A DNA stretch of 64,000 nt from contig NZ_JAUSZK010000001.1 of NCBI RefSeq assembly GCF_030817495.1, forward strand, positions 2,459,001 through 2,523,000, given 5' to 3'. The position numbers and the translations under genes are program-made. A model generated the notes under the pieces. It ran no database searches, was not told the origin of the DNA, and saw only the letters and a program-made list of their open reading frames with translations. Below are positions 18,502 through 27,333 of this stretch, in pieces. Within the stretch, counting starts at the first letter, position 1, and every line of letters starts with the position of its first letter. This DNA is from Streptomyces sp. V3I7 (GTDB lineage Bacteria > Actinomycetota > Actinomycetes > Streptomycetales > Streptomycetaceae).

Positions 18502-19098
18502 CTAGCCAGCGAGGTGCCCGAGGTCGTTCCAGCTCTCGATGGCCGGTTCGCCGTACGCCCATCCCAGGACCGACAGGGACGTCGGGTTGAGGCGGATACG
18601 GGCGCCGAAGTCGAGGGGCAGGCCCAGCCAGCGGGCGCCGATGGAGCGCAGGATGTGGCCGTGCGCGAAGACCAGCACGTCCCGGTCCTCGGCGCGCGCC
18701 CAGCGCACCACCTCGTCGGCGCGCGCCGTCACGTCGGCGACGCTCTCCCCCTCGGGGACGCCGTCGCGCCAGATCAGCCAGCCCGGGCGAACGGCCTGGA
18801 TCTCGGCGGGGGTCATGCCCTCGTAGGCGCCGTAGTCCCACTCCAGCAGCGCGTCCCACGGCGTGGCCCGCTCACCGAACCCGGCGAGTTCGCACGTCGC
18901 CCGCGCGCGGACCAGCGGGCTGGTGCGCACCTCGACCCCGTCCAGCCCGTCGAACGGCGCCCGGTGCAGCCGCTCGCCGAGCAGCTTCGCGCCCCGGCGA
19001 CCCTCCTCCAGCAGCGGCACATCGGTCCTGCCGGTGTGCTTTCCGGACAGCGACCACTCGGTCTGTCCGTGTCGGGCCAGCAGGATGCGCGGTGCCAT
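18502..19098 (-). CDS. Histidine phosphatase (phosphoglycerate mutase-like)
   Basis: 198-aa enzyme of the histidine phosphatase superfamily. The RHG motif [20 protein letters not shown] at residues ~6-25 carries the phospho-accepting His and Arg. The second His is in [20 protein letters not shown], and the catalytic acid lies in [11 protein letters not shown]. Start at ATG 19098 with GAAAGG upstream. Substrate unknown; many actinobacterial members act on small phosphorylated metabolites. Its stop lies 10 bp from the convergent NsdA-like gene. Confidence 0.9.
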   Translation of the reverse strand: MAPRILLARHGQTEWSLSGKHTGRTDVPLLEEGRRGAKLLGERLHRAPFDGLDGVEVRTSPLVRARATCELAGFGERATPWDALLEWDYGAYEGMTPAEIQAVRPGWLIWRDGVPEGESVADVTARADEVVRWARAEDRDVLVFAHGHILRSIGARWLGLPLDFGARIRLNPTSLSVLGWAYGEPAIESWNDLGHLAG

Positions 19099-19273
19099 GG
19101 GGGGCCTTTCGGAAGAGCGCGGTGCGGTGACAGGAGACGTCGGAGAGACGAATGAAGAGAAAACGGAGGCGGACCCTTCCATCATCACGCACGCTGTTCA
19201 CGGGCAACCCGGCGGGCGAGACCTGCGTCCTTGAGGACTGGAGCGCCGGCGGGAGAAGGGGGAGGGCGAGCGG

Positions 19274-20236
19274 ATGCCGCAGACCGAGATACCGGGCACG
19301 GAGGCATCCCCGCGGACCCCGCTCCGCACCCCGCCCCGGCCGCGCTGGTGGACCGAGCTGCCGTTGATCGTCCTGGTGTACGCCTGCTACTCCGCCGGCC
19401 GCCTGCTCGCCCGCGGCGACGTCGCCGACGCCGTCGGCCACGGCCTGGCGATCCTGCGCGTCGAGAACCTCCTGCGCCTCAACGCCGAGCTGCCGCTCAA
19501 CCGCCTGTTCACGCGCGCGCCCTGGATAGGCGTGCCGGCCGACTTCTGGTACGCGGCGCTGCACTACCTGGTGACGCCCGCGATCCTGGTCTGGCTGTTC
19601 CGGTGTCGGACCGCGTTCTACCGCGCGGCCCGCACCTGGCTCATGGCCTCCACGTTCCTCGGTCTGATCGGCTTCACGCTGCTGCCGACCTGCCCGCCCC
19701 GGCTGCTCTCGGCGGGCCACGGCTTCGTCGACACGATGGCCCAGTACAGCGCGTACGGCTGGTGGGGCGGCGAGGCCAGCGCCCCGCGCGGACTGGGCGG
19801 CATGACCAACCAGTACGCGGCGATGCCGAGCCTGCACGTGGGCTGGGCGCTGTGGTGCGCAGTGATGCTGTGGCGCCACGGCGGCTCGCGCACCGCCAGG
19901 GTCCTCGCCGTGGTCTATCCGCTGGTGACCACGATCGTGGTCATGGGCACCGCCAACCACTACTTCCTCGACGCGGTCGCGGGGGTGGCCGTGATGGGCG
20001 CCGGGCTGCTGCTCGCGCCGTACGTGACGCGGAGTGCGGACGCGGTGCGGGCGTGGTTCGCCGCCCCCGTCACCGAGGCCTCCGGCGACGCGGTTTCCCC
20101 GATTGTCAGTGGGGGGTGCCAGACTTCCCCGGGTGAGCGAATTCCACGGCAGCAAGCGTCGCGGCTCGAACCGGGAGCCGAGCCGGATGCCTCTTCCCGG
20201 GCCGCGGGGGACGGGGCTCCGACACCGGCTCGCTGA
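19274..20236 (+). CDS. PAP2/Aur1-like membrane phosphatase or inositolphosphotransferase
   Basis: 320-aa membrane protein with about six membrane segments. The PAP2 catalytic signatures are present: QYAAMPSLHVGWALWC (PSxH, with the first His) and MGTANHYFLDAVAGVAV (second His plus Asp). The CPPRLLSAGHGFVDTM segment is typical of the Aur1/Ipt1 subgroup that transfers or removes phospho head groups on lipids. The last ~75 residues are hydrophilic and overlap the start of the next gene in another frame. RBS GGGGGAGG lies upstream of the ATG. Confidence 0.85.
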   Translation: MPQTEIPGTEASPRTPLRTPPRPRWWTELPLIVLVYACYSAGRLLARGDVADAVGHGLAILRVENLLRLNAELPLNRLFTRAPWIGVPADFWYAALHYLVTPAILVWLFRCRTAFYRAARTWLMASTFLGLIGFTLLPTCPPRLLSAGHGFVDTMAQYSAYGWWGGEASAPRGLGGMTNQYAAMPSLHVGWALWCAVMLWRHGGSRTARVLAVVYPLVTTIVVMGTANHYFLDAVAGVAVMGAGLLLAPYVTRSADAVRAWFAAPVTEASGDAVSPIVSGGCQTSPGERIPRQQASRLEPGAEPDASSRAAGDGAPTPAR

Positions 20237-21335
20237 GCTGCGCGGACCCGACGTCCTCCCCAAGGCCCTGGACGCGCGCGCCCTCGCGGCGCTCGCCGCG
20301 AACCCGGGGTGCCGGCGGCGCGCGGTCCTGGACGGCGCCGGGGTCGACAAGAGCGTGCTGGCAAGCGCGTTGGGCTCCCCGGCCGCCTTCGGCCAGTCGC
20401 AGTTCGCCCTCACCCGGGGCAACGCCTTCGAGGCGCGCGTGAAGGCCGACGGCGGCGCGGAGCTGCTGCGGCTGGTGCACACCCGCCTCGACCCGGGCGC
20501 CGAACCGCCGCACGGTGCCGCCGTCCCCGACCTCACCGCCGACGGCCCCGCGGGACGTACGGCGCGTACGGCGCTCGCCCTGCGCGAGGCCGCCGGGGCG
20601 CCCGGCACGTGGACGCTGCTCGACCACCCGATGCTCGCCCTGGACGTCGCCGGCTCCCCCGCCTTCCTGGAGCCGGACGCGGTGGTCGTGCACCCGGACG
20701 GCAGTTGGACCGTCGTGGAGATCAAGTCCTTCCCGATGCTGGACGGTTCGGCCGACCCGGCGAAGGTCGGCGCGGCCGCCCGGCAGGCCGCGGTGTACGT
20801 GCTGGCCCTGGAGGACGTCGCGGGGCATCTCGACTCTCCCCCGCGCGTACGCCACCGGGTGCTGCTGGTCTGCCCCAAGGACTTCTCCAACCTGGCCACC
20901 GCGTCCGCCGTCGACGTCCGCAAGCAACGTGCCGTCACCGCACGCCAGTTGGCCCGGCTCACCCGCATCGAGGAGATCGCCGACGCCCTGCCCGAGGGCA
21001 CGTGCTTCGCCCCCGGTCTGCCCGCCGACGAGCTCACCACGGCGGTCGAGTCGGTCCCGGCGGCGTACGCGCCCGAGTGCCTGGCCGCCTGCGAACTGGC
21101 CTTCCACTGCCGGGACCGCTCCCGCGCGGCGGGTGCGGTGACCGCGCTCGGCCGTTCCGTCCGGGCCGAGTTGGGGGCGCTGAGCACGGTCGAGGACGTC
21201 CTGTCCGCGGCCCGCGGCGAGAGCGGCGACCCGGACGACCCGGCCGTGGCCGCGCTGCGCCGGGCGGCCCGGCTGCGCGCGGAGGCGCTGAGCGGACAGA
21301 CACTGGGCGGACAGGTGGTGGCGGCATGTCGCTGA
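20133..21335 (+). CDS. PD-(D/E)XK nuclease-like protein, first gene of a three-gene unit
   Basis: About 400 aa, soluble. The central segment has FLEPDAVVVHPDGSWTVVEI followed by KSF: an acidic residue, a spacer and E-x-K, the core of a PD-(D/E)XK nuclease fold. A later Cys cluster (APECLAACELAFHCRD) could bind a metal or iron-sulphur cluster, as in Cas4/RecB-type nucleases. So it may be a RecB-like nuclease; that is inference. GTG 20133 and ATG 20187 (GGGAG upstream) are both possible starts, and either overlaps the end of the PAP2 gene. It overlaps the next gene by 10 bp, suggesting coupled translation with the two genes that follow. Confidence 0.65.
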   Translation: MSEFHGSKRRGSNREPSRMPLPGPRGTGLRHRLAELRGPDVLPKALDARALAALAANPGCRRRAVLDGAGVDKSVLASALGSPAAFGQSQFALTRGNAFEARVKADGGAELLRLVHTRLDPGAEPPHGAAVPDLTADGPAGRTARTALALREAAGAPGTWTLLDHPMLALDVAGSPAFLEPDAVVVHPDGSWTVVEIKSFPMLDGSADPAKVGAAARQAAVYVLALEDVAGHLDSPPRVRHRVLLVCPKDFSNLATASAVDVRKQRAVTARQLARLTRIEEIADALPEGTCFAPGLPADELTTAVESVPAAYAPECLAACELAFHCRDRSRAAGAVTALGRSVRAELGALSTVEDVLSAARGESGDPDDPAVAALRRAARLRAEALSGQTLGGQVVAACR

Positions 21336-22915
21336 TCGCCACCCTGGCCCGCCTGGAGGCGGTCAGCACCGGCCGCGCCCAGCCGGCCGCCACGGTCCGG
21401 CACCGGCATCTGTCCGACCGCCCGCTGGTGTTCGTGCCGCTGACCACCGCCGGTGAGACCGGGGCCCCGCTCGGCGCGCTGGTCGGCACCGACCGGGACG
21501 CGCCGCGTCTGCTGGTCGTCCCGCAGCCGCGCGACCGCGACCTGCGCTTCGCGTTCCTCGCCGAACTGGCCGACGTCGTCCTGCCGTACGTCGAGTCCTA
21601 CGCCGACGCCGTCGAGCCCGCCGAGCGCACCGAGACCGACCCGGAGACCGGCAAGCGGGTCAAGGTCGAGGTCGATCTGTGCGCGGACGCCCCGCAGTTG
21701 ATCGTGCCGAGCCGCGCGGGCGTGGAGTTCGTACGGCTGCTCGGGCGCTCCATGCGGTTCCGCCGCACCGCCGAGCAGGAGCCGGAGGCCCCGTACCCGG
21801 CGCCGCCGCGCGTGCCGTTGCTCGGACGGTGGCTGACCCACTTCGGGGAGCGGGCCCGCGTACCCGGCTCCTCGCTGCTGCTCGCGCTGACCGAGCTGCT
21901 CTCCCGGCACTGGGTCACCGGCCAGTCCAGCCTGGAGGACCAGCACCTGGGCGCGCTGCTCGCCTGGATCGATCCTCCGGACGGCGAGTCGGGCGCCGAC
22001 GCGGCGCTGCGGGCGGAGCTCGCGCGGGACGGGGCCGGGCAGTTGCTGTGCCCGCCCGCGGGCCCGGCCACCGACCCGGCGTTCGACAACAAGCTGCTGG
22101 CGCCCGCCCTCGAGCGCTACGACCGCGCCCGCACCACTCTCGCCGCCGCCGAGGACGGTCTCCAGGCCGACGACCGGCTCGGTGAACTCACCGCCGCCGA
22201 GCGGGAGATACGCGAGCTGGTGCTGAGCCGTACGCTGCCCACCTGGGAGAAGGTCTGGCACGGCCTTGACCTGCTCCGGACGCTCCCCGAGGGCGCGCGC
22301 GTCGAGGAGCGGTGGACCCGCGACCGCTGGTCGTTCACCGGTCACCGCGACCGTGTGCTCGCCGGCGAGCCCCCGCAGCCGCGCCGCGACGACGTGGTCA
22401 CCGCCGCGAACAAGCTGGCCACGCGCGAGCGCGAGCAGGCCCGGCTGGAGGCCCAGGAGGCGCTGGACGACCCGCTGGTGATGGCGGGCCGGCGGCTGGC
22501 CGGGGAGGCGTTCGCGGGCGAGGTGACGGACATCGTCATGGCGTACAGCGAGGGCAAGCGGCCCAGCCCGCGCCCGCTGGTCACCGTGCGCACGGACGAC
22601 CGGCCGCACCTCGGGGAGCGCGCGAAGGTGTACCGCTCGCTGGACGGCAGGCCGCAGGCGGCGGAGTTCGTCGGCCAGGAGAACGACGGGCTCGTGGTGC
22701 TGCGCGTCCTCGACAAGATGGGCCGCGGCAAGGAACCCGAGCCGGGGTCGGTCCCCGAGAAGGGCGACCGGCTCTGCTTCACGCTCTTCGAGCACGACCA
22801 GCGCGGCGGGGCCAGGCTGCCCGATCCGGACGCGACCCCGTGGACCCACGGCGGCCCGCCCGGCGAGGCCGCAGCCGAGGCGCCCGACGCCCCGACCGAG
22901 GAGGACCTCCTGTGA
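21326..22915 (+). CDS. Unknown 529-aa protein, second gene of the nuclease-helicase unit
   Basis: Large soluble protein without a recognisable catalytic motif. The N-terminal half is mixed (HRHLSDRPLVFVPLTTAGE, RLLVVPQPRDRDLRFAF). The middle contains a long helical, charged stretch (AAEREIRELVLSRTLPTWEK, ANKLATREREQARLEAQEAL) that may form coiled coil. The C-terminus has a small beta-rich region and a Pro/Ala/Glu tail. It overlaps the preceding gene by 10 bp and the helicase by 4 bp (GTGA), so the three products are likely made together and may form a complex. Confidence 0.6.
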   Translation: MSLIATLARLEAVSTGRAQPAATVRHRHLSDRPLVFVPLTTAGETGAPLGALVGTDRDAPRLLVVPQPRDRDLRFAFLAELADVVLPYVESYADAVEPAERTETDPETGKRVKVEVDLCADAPQLIVPSRAGVEFVRLLGRSMRFRRTAEQEPEAPYPAPPRVPLLGRWLTHFGERARVPGSSLLLALTELLSRHWVTGQSSLEDQHLGALLAWIDPPDGESGADAALRAELARDGAGQLLCPPAGPATDPAFDNKLLAPALERYDRARTTLAAAEDGLQADDRLGELTAAEREIRELVLSRTLPTWEKVWHGLDLLRTLPEGARVEERWTRDRWSFTGHRDRVLAGEPPQPRRDDVVTAANKLATREREQARLEAQEALDDPLVMAGRRLAGEAFAGEVTDIVMAYSEGKRPSPRPLVTVRTDDRPHLGERAKVYRSLDGRPQAAEFVGQENDGLVVLRVLDKMGRGKEPEPGSVPEKGDRLCFTLFEHDQRGGARLPDPDATPWTHGGPPGEAAAEAPDAPTEEDLL

Positions 22916-24249
22916 CGGCACCGGTCTTCGACCCCGCTGCCGCGGCCGCCCGCGCCACCGACGCCATCCTCCACGACACCCTGCACGGCACCCACCGCGG
23001 CGTGGTCGTCGACTCCCCGCCCGGCGCCGGCAAGTCCACGCTCGTGGTGCGCGCGGCGCTCGAACTGGCCGAGGCCGGGCACCCGTTGATGGTGGTCGCG
23101 CAGACCAACGCCCAGGTCGACGACCTGGTGCTGCGGCTGGCCGAGAAGAACCCCGAGCTGCCGGTCGGCCGCCTGCACAGCAGTGACACCGACCCGTACG
23201 ACAAGGCGCTGGACGACCTGCCGAACGTCCGCACGTCGGCGAAGGCGGCGGATCTGACCGGCATCCCGGTCGTGCTGTCGACGGCCGCGAAGTGGGCGCA
23301 TGTCACGGTGGACGAGCCGTGGCGGTACGCGATCGTCGACGAGGCGTACCAGATGCGCTCGGACGCGCTGCTCGGCGTGGCCGGACTGTTCGAGCGGGCG
23401 CTGTTCGTGGGCGACCCGGGCCAGCTGGACCCGTTCGCGATCGTCGGCAGCGAGCAGTGGGCGGGCCTGTCGTACGACCCCTCGGCCTCCGCCGTGACGA
23501 CGCTGCTCGCCCACAACCCCGAGTTGCCCCAGCACCGGCTTCCGGTGTCCTGGCGGCTCCCGGCGTCGGCCGCGCCCCTGGTCTCGGACGCCTTCTACCC
23601 GTACACCCCGTTCCGCAGCGGCACCGGCCACGGCGACCGGCGCCTGACCTTCGCGGTCCCCTCGGACGGCTCGGGCCCGGACCGCGTGATCGACGAGGCG
23701 GCGGCCTCGGGCTGGGGCCTGCTGGAGCTGCCCGCCCGGCACACCCCGCGCACGGACCCGGAGGCGGTGCGGGCGGTGGCGACGGTCGTACGCCGCCTGC
23801 TGGACCGGGGCGGCGCGGCGACCTCGGAGCGCTCCCCCGAGCCCGCTCCCCTCACCGCCGACCGCGTCGCCGTCGGCACGGCGCACCGCGACCAGGCGGC
23901 GGCGGTCCGGGCGGCCCTCGCGGAGCTGGGCGCGGCGGACGTGACCGTGGACACGGCGAACCGCCTCCAGGGCCGCGAGTTCGACGTGACCGTCGTCCTG
24001 CACCCCTTGTCCGGCCGCCCCGACGCCACGGCCTTCCACCTGGAGACGGGCCGCCTGTGCGTCCTCGCCTCCCGCCACCGCCACGCGTGCATCGTGGTGT
24101 GCCGCGCGGGCGTGAGCGACCTCCTGGACGACTACCCGTCCACGGAACCGGTCCAGCTCGGCACGCTCGTGAAGTTCCCGGACGGCTGGGAGGCCAACCA
24201 CGCGGTCCTGACCCACCTGGCGGAACACCGGGTGTCCTGGCGGCCGTGA
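22912..24249 (+). CDS. SF1 (Upf1-like) DNA/RNA helicase or ATPase
   Basis: 445-aa superfamily 1 ATPase. Walker A is VVVDSPPGAGKSTLVVRAAL (residues ~27-46). Motif Ia region: MVVAQTNAQVDDL. Walker B is the DEAY in YAIVDEAYQM. Motif III: LFVGDPGQLDPFAIVG. Motif IV/V region: TVDTANRLQGREFDVTVVLH. Motif VI: GRLCVLASRHRHACIVV. It is compact, with no large 1B/2B insertions, as in AAA_12/Upf1-type minimal helicases. GTG start overlaps the upstream stop, with GGAGGACC upstream. Together with the RecB-like protein it suggests nucleic-acid processing or defence; the role is not established. Confidence 0.85.
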   Translation: MTAPVFDPAAAAARATDAILHDTLHGTHRGVVVDSPPGAGKSTLVVRAALELAEAGHPLMVVAQTNAQVDDLVLRLAEKNPELPVGRLHSSDTDPYDKALDDLPNVRTSAKAADLTGIPVVLSTAAKWAHVTVDEPWRYAIVDEAYQMRSDALLGVAGLFERALFVGDPGQLDPFAIVGSEQWAGLSYDPSASAVTTLLAHNPELPQHRLPVSWRLPASAAPLVSDAFYPYTPFRSGTGHGDRRLTFAVPSDGSGPDRVIDEAAASGWGLLELPARHTPRTDPEAVRAVATVVRRLLDRGGAATSERSPEPAPLTADRVAVGTAHRDQAAAVRAALAELGAADVTVDTANRLQGREFDVTVVLHPLSGRPDATAFHLETGRLCVLASRHRHACIVVCRAGVSDLLDDYPSTEPVQLGTLVKFPDGWEANHAVLTHLAEHRVSWRP

Positions 24250-24391
24250 GTCCCACTGCCGCACACCCGCCCACCGGACGGAGTCCGGCACGCCGCCGGA
24301 GGCGGCCAAGAGTGACAGCCCGGACGGCTGGGACGCCAACCACGCGGTCCTGTCCCACCTCGCGGAACACCGGGTGACCTGGCGACCGTGA
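24177..24391 (+). repeat. Duplicated 3' tail of the helicase gene
   Basis: The last ~73 bp of the helicase gene (24177-24249) recur with a few mismatches at 24319-24391, offset 142 bp. The second copy still encodes DGWDANHAVLSHLAEHRVTW plus stop but has no start of its own. Four substitutions are conservative at the protein level, so the copy may be old or may come from unequal recombination with a homologous gene. Confidence 0.85.
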
Positions 24392-24499
24392 CTGACCTGT
24401 TCGCGTGGCGGGATTGGGGGCCTCTTGCGTGGGCGCGGGACAATGGACGGTGGCCCCGTCGGACGGCGGCGCCGAGTGAACGCACGAGGAGGAGAAGAC

Positions 24500-24871
24500 A
24501 TGGCGGAGCCCACGCCGCGTCGGAGCGAGCCGCGGCGACGCCCCGCGCCCCTGCTGTTCGAGCCCGTGGAGGCGGCCTCCGACCCTGAGCACTTCTTCGA
24601 CCTGGAGTCGATCGACGACCCCAGGGCGCTGCTGACGCGGGCGACGGAGCTGACCCAGGCGTTCCGCGCGGCCACCGACCGGGCCATGGAGTTCCAGGCC
24701 ATCGCGGCGGCCCAGCTGGCCGACCCGCGCCGCTTCGACCGGCTGACGGCGGCGGACATCGCCGACCGGGCCGAGTGGACCGAGGACTACGCGAAGAAGA
24801 TGGTGGAGTTCGGCCGCGACCTACTGCGCGGCTCCACCGCGGAGGGTCGCGGCACAGCCGATCCGGTGTAG
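24500..24871 (+). CDS. Hypothetical protein, 123 aa
   Basis: Small soluble, mostly helical protein with a basic Pro-rich N-terminus, then FFDLESIDDPRALLTRATEL and AMEFQAIAAAQLADPRRFDR. A strong GAGGAGGAGAAGAC precedes the ATG. No domain recognised. Single gene following the helicase tail duplication. Confidence 0.7.
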   Translation: MAEPTPRRSEPRRRPAPLLFEPVEAASDPEHFFDLESIDDPRALLTRATELTQAFRAATDRAMEFQAIAAAQLADPRRFDRLTAADIADRAEWTEDYAKKMVEFGRDLLRGSTAEGRGTADPV

Positions 24872-25004
24872 CTCCCTGCCGGTCCGCCCCGGCAACCCCC
24901 TCGGCATATGCCAGGCGGGCAAGATACTCCCTCCCGCCCCTCCCCGTCCCGTTTTTCCGCAACCCTCGGCAGCGGTACGGTCACCGACGGTAGACCTGTC
25001 TGCC

Positions 25005-25607
25005 ATGAGCAGCATGAGCAGCACACCGATGGTCACCGCCGACGGCGCCGCCTGGCTCGCCTCCGCAGGAACGTATCCGCGCAGCACCCTCTCCCTCTGG
25101 GACGAGCGGCCGGACGCCCCGGTCGTCCTCCCCTGCGGCACCGCGTTCGACGTGGTGAGCGCCCCGGCGGTCTTCGGCCGCCGGATGCTGGACCGGCTGT
25201 GGAGCGACGGTCCGGGATCGGGCCCGGTCGCGGCGTTCCGGGGCCGCATGCTCCTGTTCGCCGCACCGGGCACGGCCCAGCGCCTGCCCTCGCTCCTGAC
25301 CTGGGAGGAGTGGGGTGCCCGCGATCCCGGCACCCCCCTCCACGTCCCCCCGCTCCTGTGTCACGGCAACGGCGACGCGGTGACCGTCCCGGCCCTGACC
25401 GCCTCGGCCGACGTCCACGACGACGACTCCCCCGACCGCGCCGGCTCCCGCTGGCTGGTCGCCCCCGACTCTCGGCACCCCTGGCTGCCCGGCCCCGAGG
25501 TCCTGCTCTGGGCCGCCGTACGAGCCGCCCGGACGCCCGCGCAAACATCGATTTTTCCTCCCGCCGATCAGAGTGCTAAGGTCTACGACGTCGGCAGGCG
25601 CCGCTAG
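25005..25607 (+). CDS. Primase/polymerase-like N-terminal domain protein (tentative)
   Basis: 200-aa soluble protein starting MSSMSSTPMVTADGAAWLAS, with segments TFDVV-like (GTAFDVVSAPAVFGRRMLDR) and a W-rich middle (LLTWEEWGARDPG). The layout resembles stand-alone N-terminal fragments of bifunctional primase/polymerase proteins common in Streptomyces. The triad of acidic catalytic residues is not clear, so function is uncertain. The end (PADQSAKVYDVGRRR) runs into tRNA-Lys: the TAG stop at 25605-25607 is formed by tRNA bases, so the gene and the tRNA overlap by 10 bp. Confidence 0.6.
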   Translation: MSSMSSTPMVTADGAAWLASAGTYPRSTLSLWDERPDAPVVLPCGTAFDVVSAPAVFGRRMLDRLWSDGPGSGPVAAFRGRMLLFAAPGTAQRLPSLLTWEEWGARDPGTPLHVPPLLCHGNGDAVTVPALTASADVHDDDSPDRAGSRWLVAPDSRHPWLPGPEVLLWAAVRAARTPAQTSIFPPADQSAKVYDVGRRR

Positions 25608-25671
25608 CTCAGTTGGTTAGAGCAGCTGACTCTTAATCAGCGGGTCCGGGGTTCGAGTCCCTGGCGGCGCA
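25598..25671 (+). tRNA. tRNA-Lys (CTT), copy 1
   Basis: Acceptor GCGCCGC pairs with GCGGCGC, anticodon loop CTCTTAA, T-arm GGTTCGAGTCC, discriminator A. Same sequence as the copies at 40432 and 43287. A -10-like TAAGGT lies at 25577-25582. Confidence 0.96.
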
Positions 25672-25677
25672 CGTTGC

Positions 25678-25717
25678 CGATGGAGGGTCGAGTTCGCGAG
25701 AACTCGGCCCTCCATCG
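25678..25717 (+). terminator. Hairpin terminator after tRNA-Lys copy 1
   Basis: 18-bp stem (one G-T pair) between 25678-25695 and 25700-25717, GCGA tetraloop, no T tract. Confidence 0.8.
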
Positions 25718-25759
25718 CGTTATGCGCACACACGCACACACGGGCGCACACGCTCCGGC

Positions 25760-27019
25760 TCAGGCAACCACGACCGGCGTGATCTTCACCGTCCAGGACC
25801 CCGCCCCCGTACGCGCCTCCACCTCGACCTTGACCCGGTCCCCCGGCACCGTGAAGGTCTCCCCTGCGCCGACCGGGGCGTCGGCGAGCGCGGGGTAGAC
25901 CGAGCCCTCCCAGCAGGCCTCGGTGTGCGGGTGGGCGTCCACGACCTCGACCGGGCCGCCGCCCGACTCCGTGCCACTGCGCACCCGGTAGACCAGCACC
26001 CCCTCGCGGCACACCCCGCTGTCGCTTCCGGAGGGGCCGCGCGCCTCGAAGGCCAGCGCGGTCTCGGGGCCGGTGCGCACGACCGCCAGTTTCACGCCAT
26101 CGCCGAGACCGAACGACGGATCCCCGACGGCCCTCTCGGCCGGCGGCCCCTCCCCGGCGGACAGGGGCTCCAGGGTCAGCCGCGTGGGGCCGGCGCCCCG
26201 CACGCACCGCACCTGGCGCGGATCGAGCCAGCCCAGCTTCCACTTGTGCCAGGCGAACAGGTCCGGTGCCAGCCCGAACTGGCTGCCCATCAGGTCCCAG
26301 TCCCCGACGTACGTGTCCCAGTCGCCCTTGCCGTCCACCGGGCGGTGGTAGAGGTCCGGCAGGTCGAAGACGTGCCCGGTCTCGTGCGCGAGGACCAGCC
26401 GGTCCGGCGGGTGCTTCTCGAAGACCGTGACGACCCGGCGGACGTCCGTGCCGTCGGCGTGCACCGGGGTGTCCAGGTTGACGACCTTCGTCGCGTCGGA
26501 GTCGACGCCGGGCGCGTCCGGATCGGCCACGAAGTAAACGACGTCGTACCGCGAGAAGTCGACCTGCTTGTCGGCCACGGCGAAGGCGTCGCGCAGATAG
26601 GCGCTGCGCCGCTCGGCGCTCCAGTCACGCTTTATGGCGTACGACACCGACGGCTGCGGCATGCGGATCCAGTGGTCGAGCGGGTGGGAGCGCAGCGTGA
26701 ACCTGCCGTAGGAGGCCTGCTCGAAGAAGCGGCTGGTGGCGGGGAAGTGGTCGGCGGCCAGTTCGGCGGGCTTGGTGAGCGGGGTGGAGTCCGGGAACGA
26801 GAGGAACACCATCACGGCGTCGAGGGCGCGGGTCGGGCGGGTGTAGGCGGCGTTCCAGGTGTCCAGGCCCTCCGAGTGGTGCGCCCCGGTCCGCCGCAGG
26901 GCGCACGGAGCCGTCGTGAACGGCTCGGCGACCGACGGCACGGCCAGGATCGAGGTCGCGGCGAGCGCCGACATCGTGGTGAACACGGCGGCGGCGCTGC
27001 GCAACTGGGGACGCGGCAC
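25760..27019 (-). CDS. Secreted M6-family metalloprotease
   Basis: 419-aa exported zinc protease of the immune-inhibitor-A (M6) type. Signal peptide: a basic start, then VFTTMSALAATSILAVPSVA. The zinc site LAHETGHVFDLPDLYH (HExxH plus downstream Asp, near residue 210) and the following GDWDLMG are diagnostic of M6. A beta-rich C-terminal domain (VYRVRSG, VEVEARTGAGSWTVKI) may bind substrate or cell wall. GTG 27019 was chosen because GGAGG lies 6 nt upstream; a GTG 24 bp further up is the alternative. Divergent from cdgA across 314 bp. Confidence 0.9.
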   Translation of the reverse strand: MPRPQLRSAAAVFTTMSALAATSILAVPSVAEPFTTAPCALRRTGAHHSEGLDTWNAAYTRPTRALDAVMVFLSFPDSTPLTKPAELAADHFPATSRFFEQASYGRFTLRSHPLDHWIRMPQPSVSYAIKRDWSAERRSAYLRDAFAVADKQVDFSRYDVVYFVADPDAPGVDSDATKVVNLDTPVHADGTDVRRVVTVFEKHPPDRLVLAHETGHVFDLPDLYHRPVDGKGDWDTYVGDWDLMGSQFGLAPDLFAWHKWKLGWLDPRQVRCVRGAGPTRLTLEPLSAGEGPPAERAVGDPSFGLGDGVKLAVVRTGPETALAFEARGPSGSDSGVCREGVLVYRVRSGTESGGGPVEVVDAHPHTEACWEGSVYPALADAPVGAGETFTVPGDRVKVEVEARTGAGSWTVKITPVVVA

Positions 27020-27333
27020 GAGGGACCTCCGGGGGCGGCTCACAGGACACCGCTCCCACCCTGTGCGACTTTGATCTACTACGCCCTGTTTGCCTGCACC
27101 AGAAGAGTGAGGCCGCGTCACACCCCCGAACGGCCGACACCCCGAAACACTCACGGAACGTCACAAGTGGTCGGGGGCCTGAAGAAGCCGTTCAGGCACG
27201 GGCAGAAACGATCTGTCAGAACGGCCGGTCGATCCGGGACACTGGACAGTGGCTGGAAGGCCTCGGGGCCAGCCTCTATGATCGGCACACTTTCCGGCAC
27301 GGACACAGATCGAGTGCACTGCGGGAGCGAGCG
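27020..27333. promoter_or_regulatory. Divergent promoter region, M6 protease / cdgA
   Basis: 314 bp without genes. It is lower in GC in its first half and contains starts for both divergent genes. cdgA is a known BldD target in Streptomyces, but I could not identify a convincing BldD box by eye. Confidence 0.5.

Noticed and set aside
18872..22921. 1349-codon open frame on the minus strand
   Set aside because: It crosses four well-supported plus- and minus-strand genes, is Arg/Gly/Ala/Val-rich and has no domain; a GC-bias shadow.
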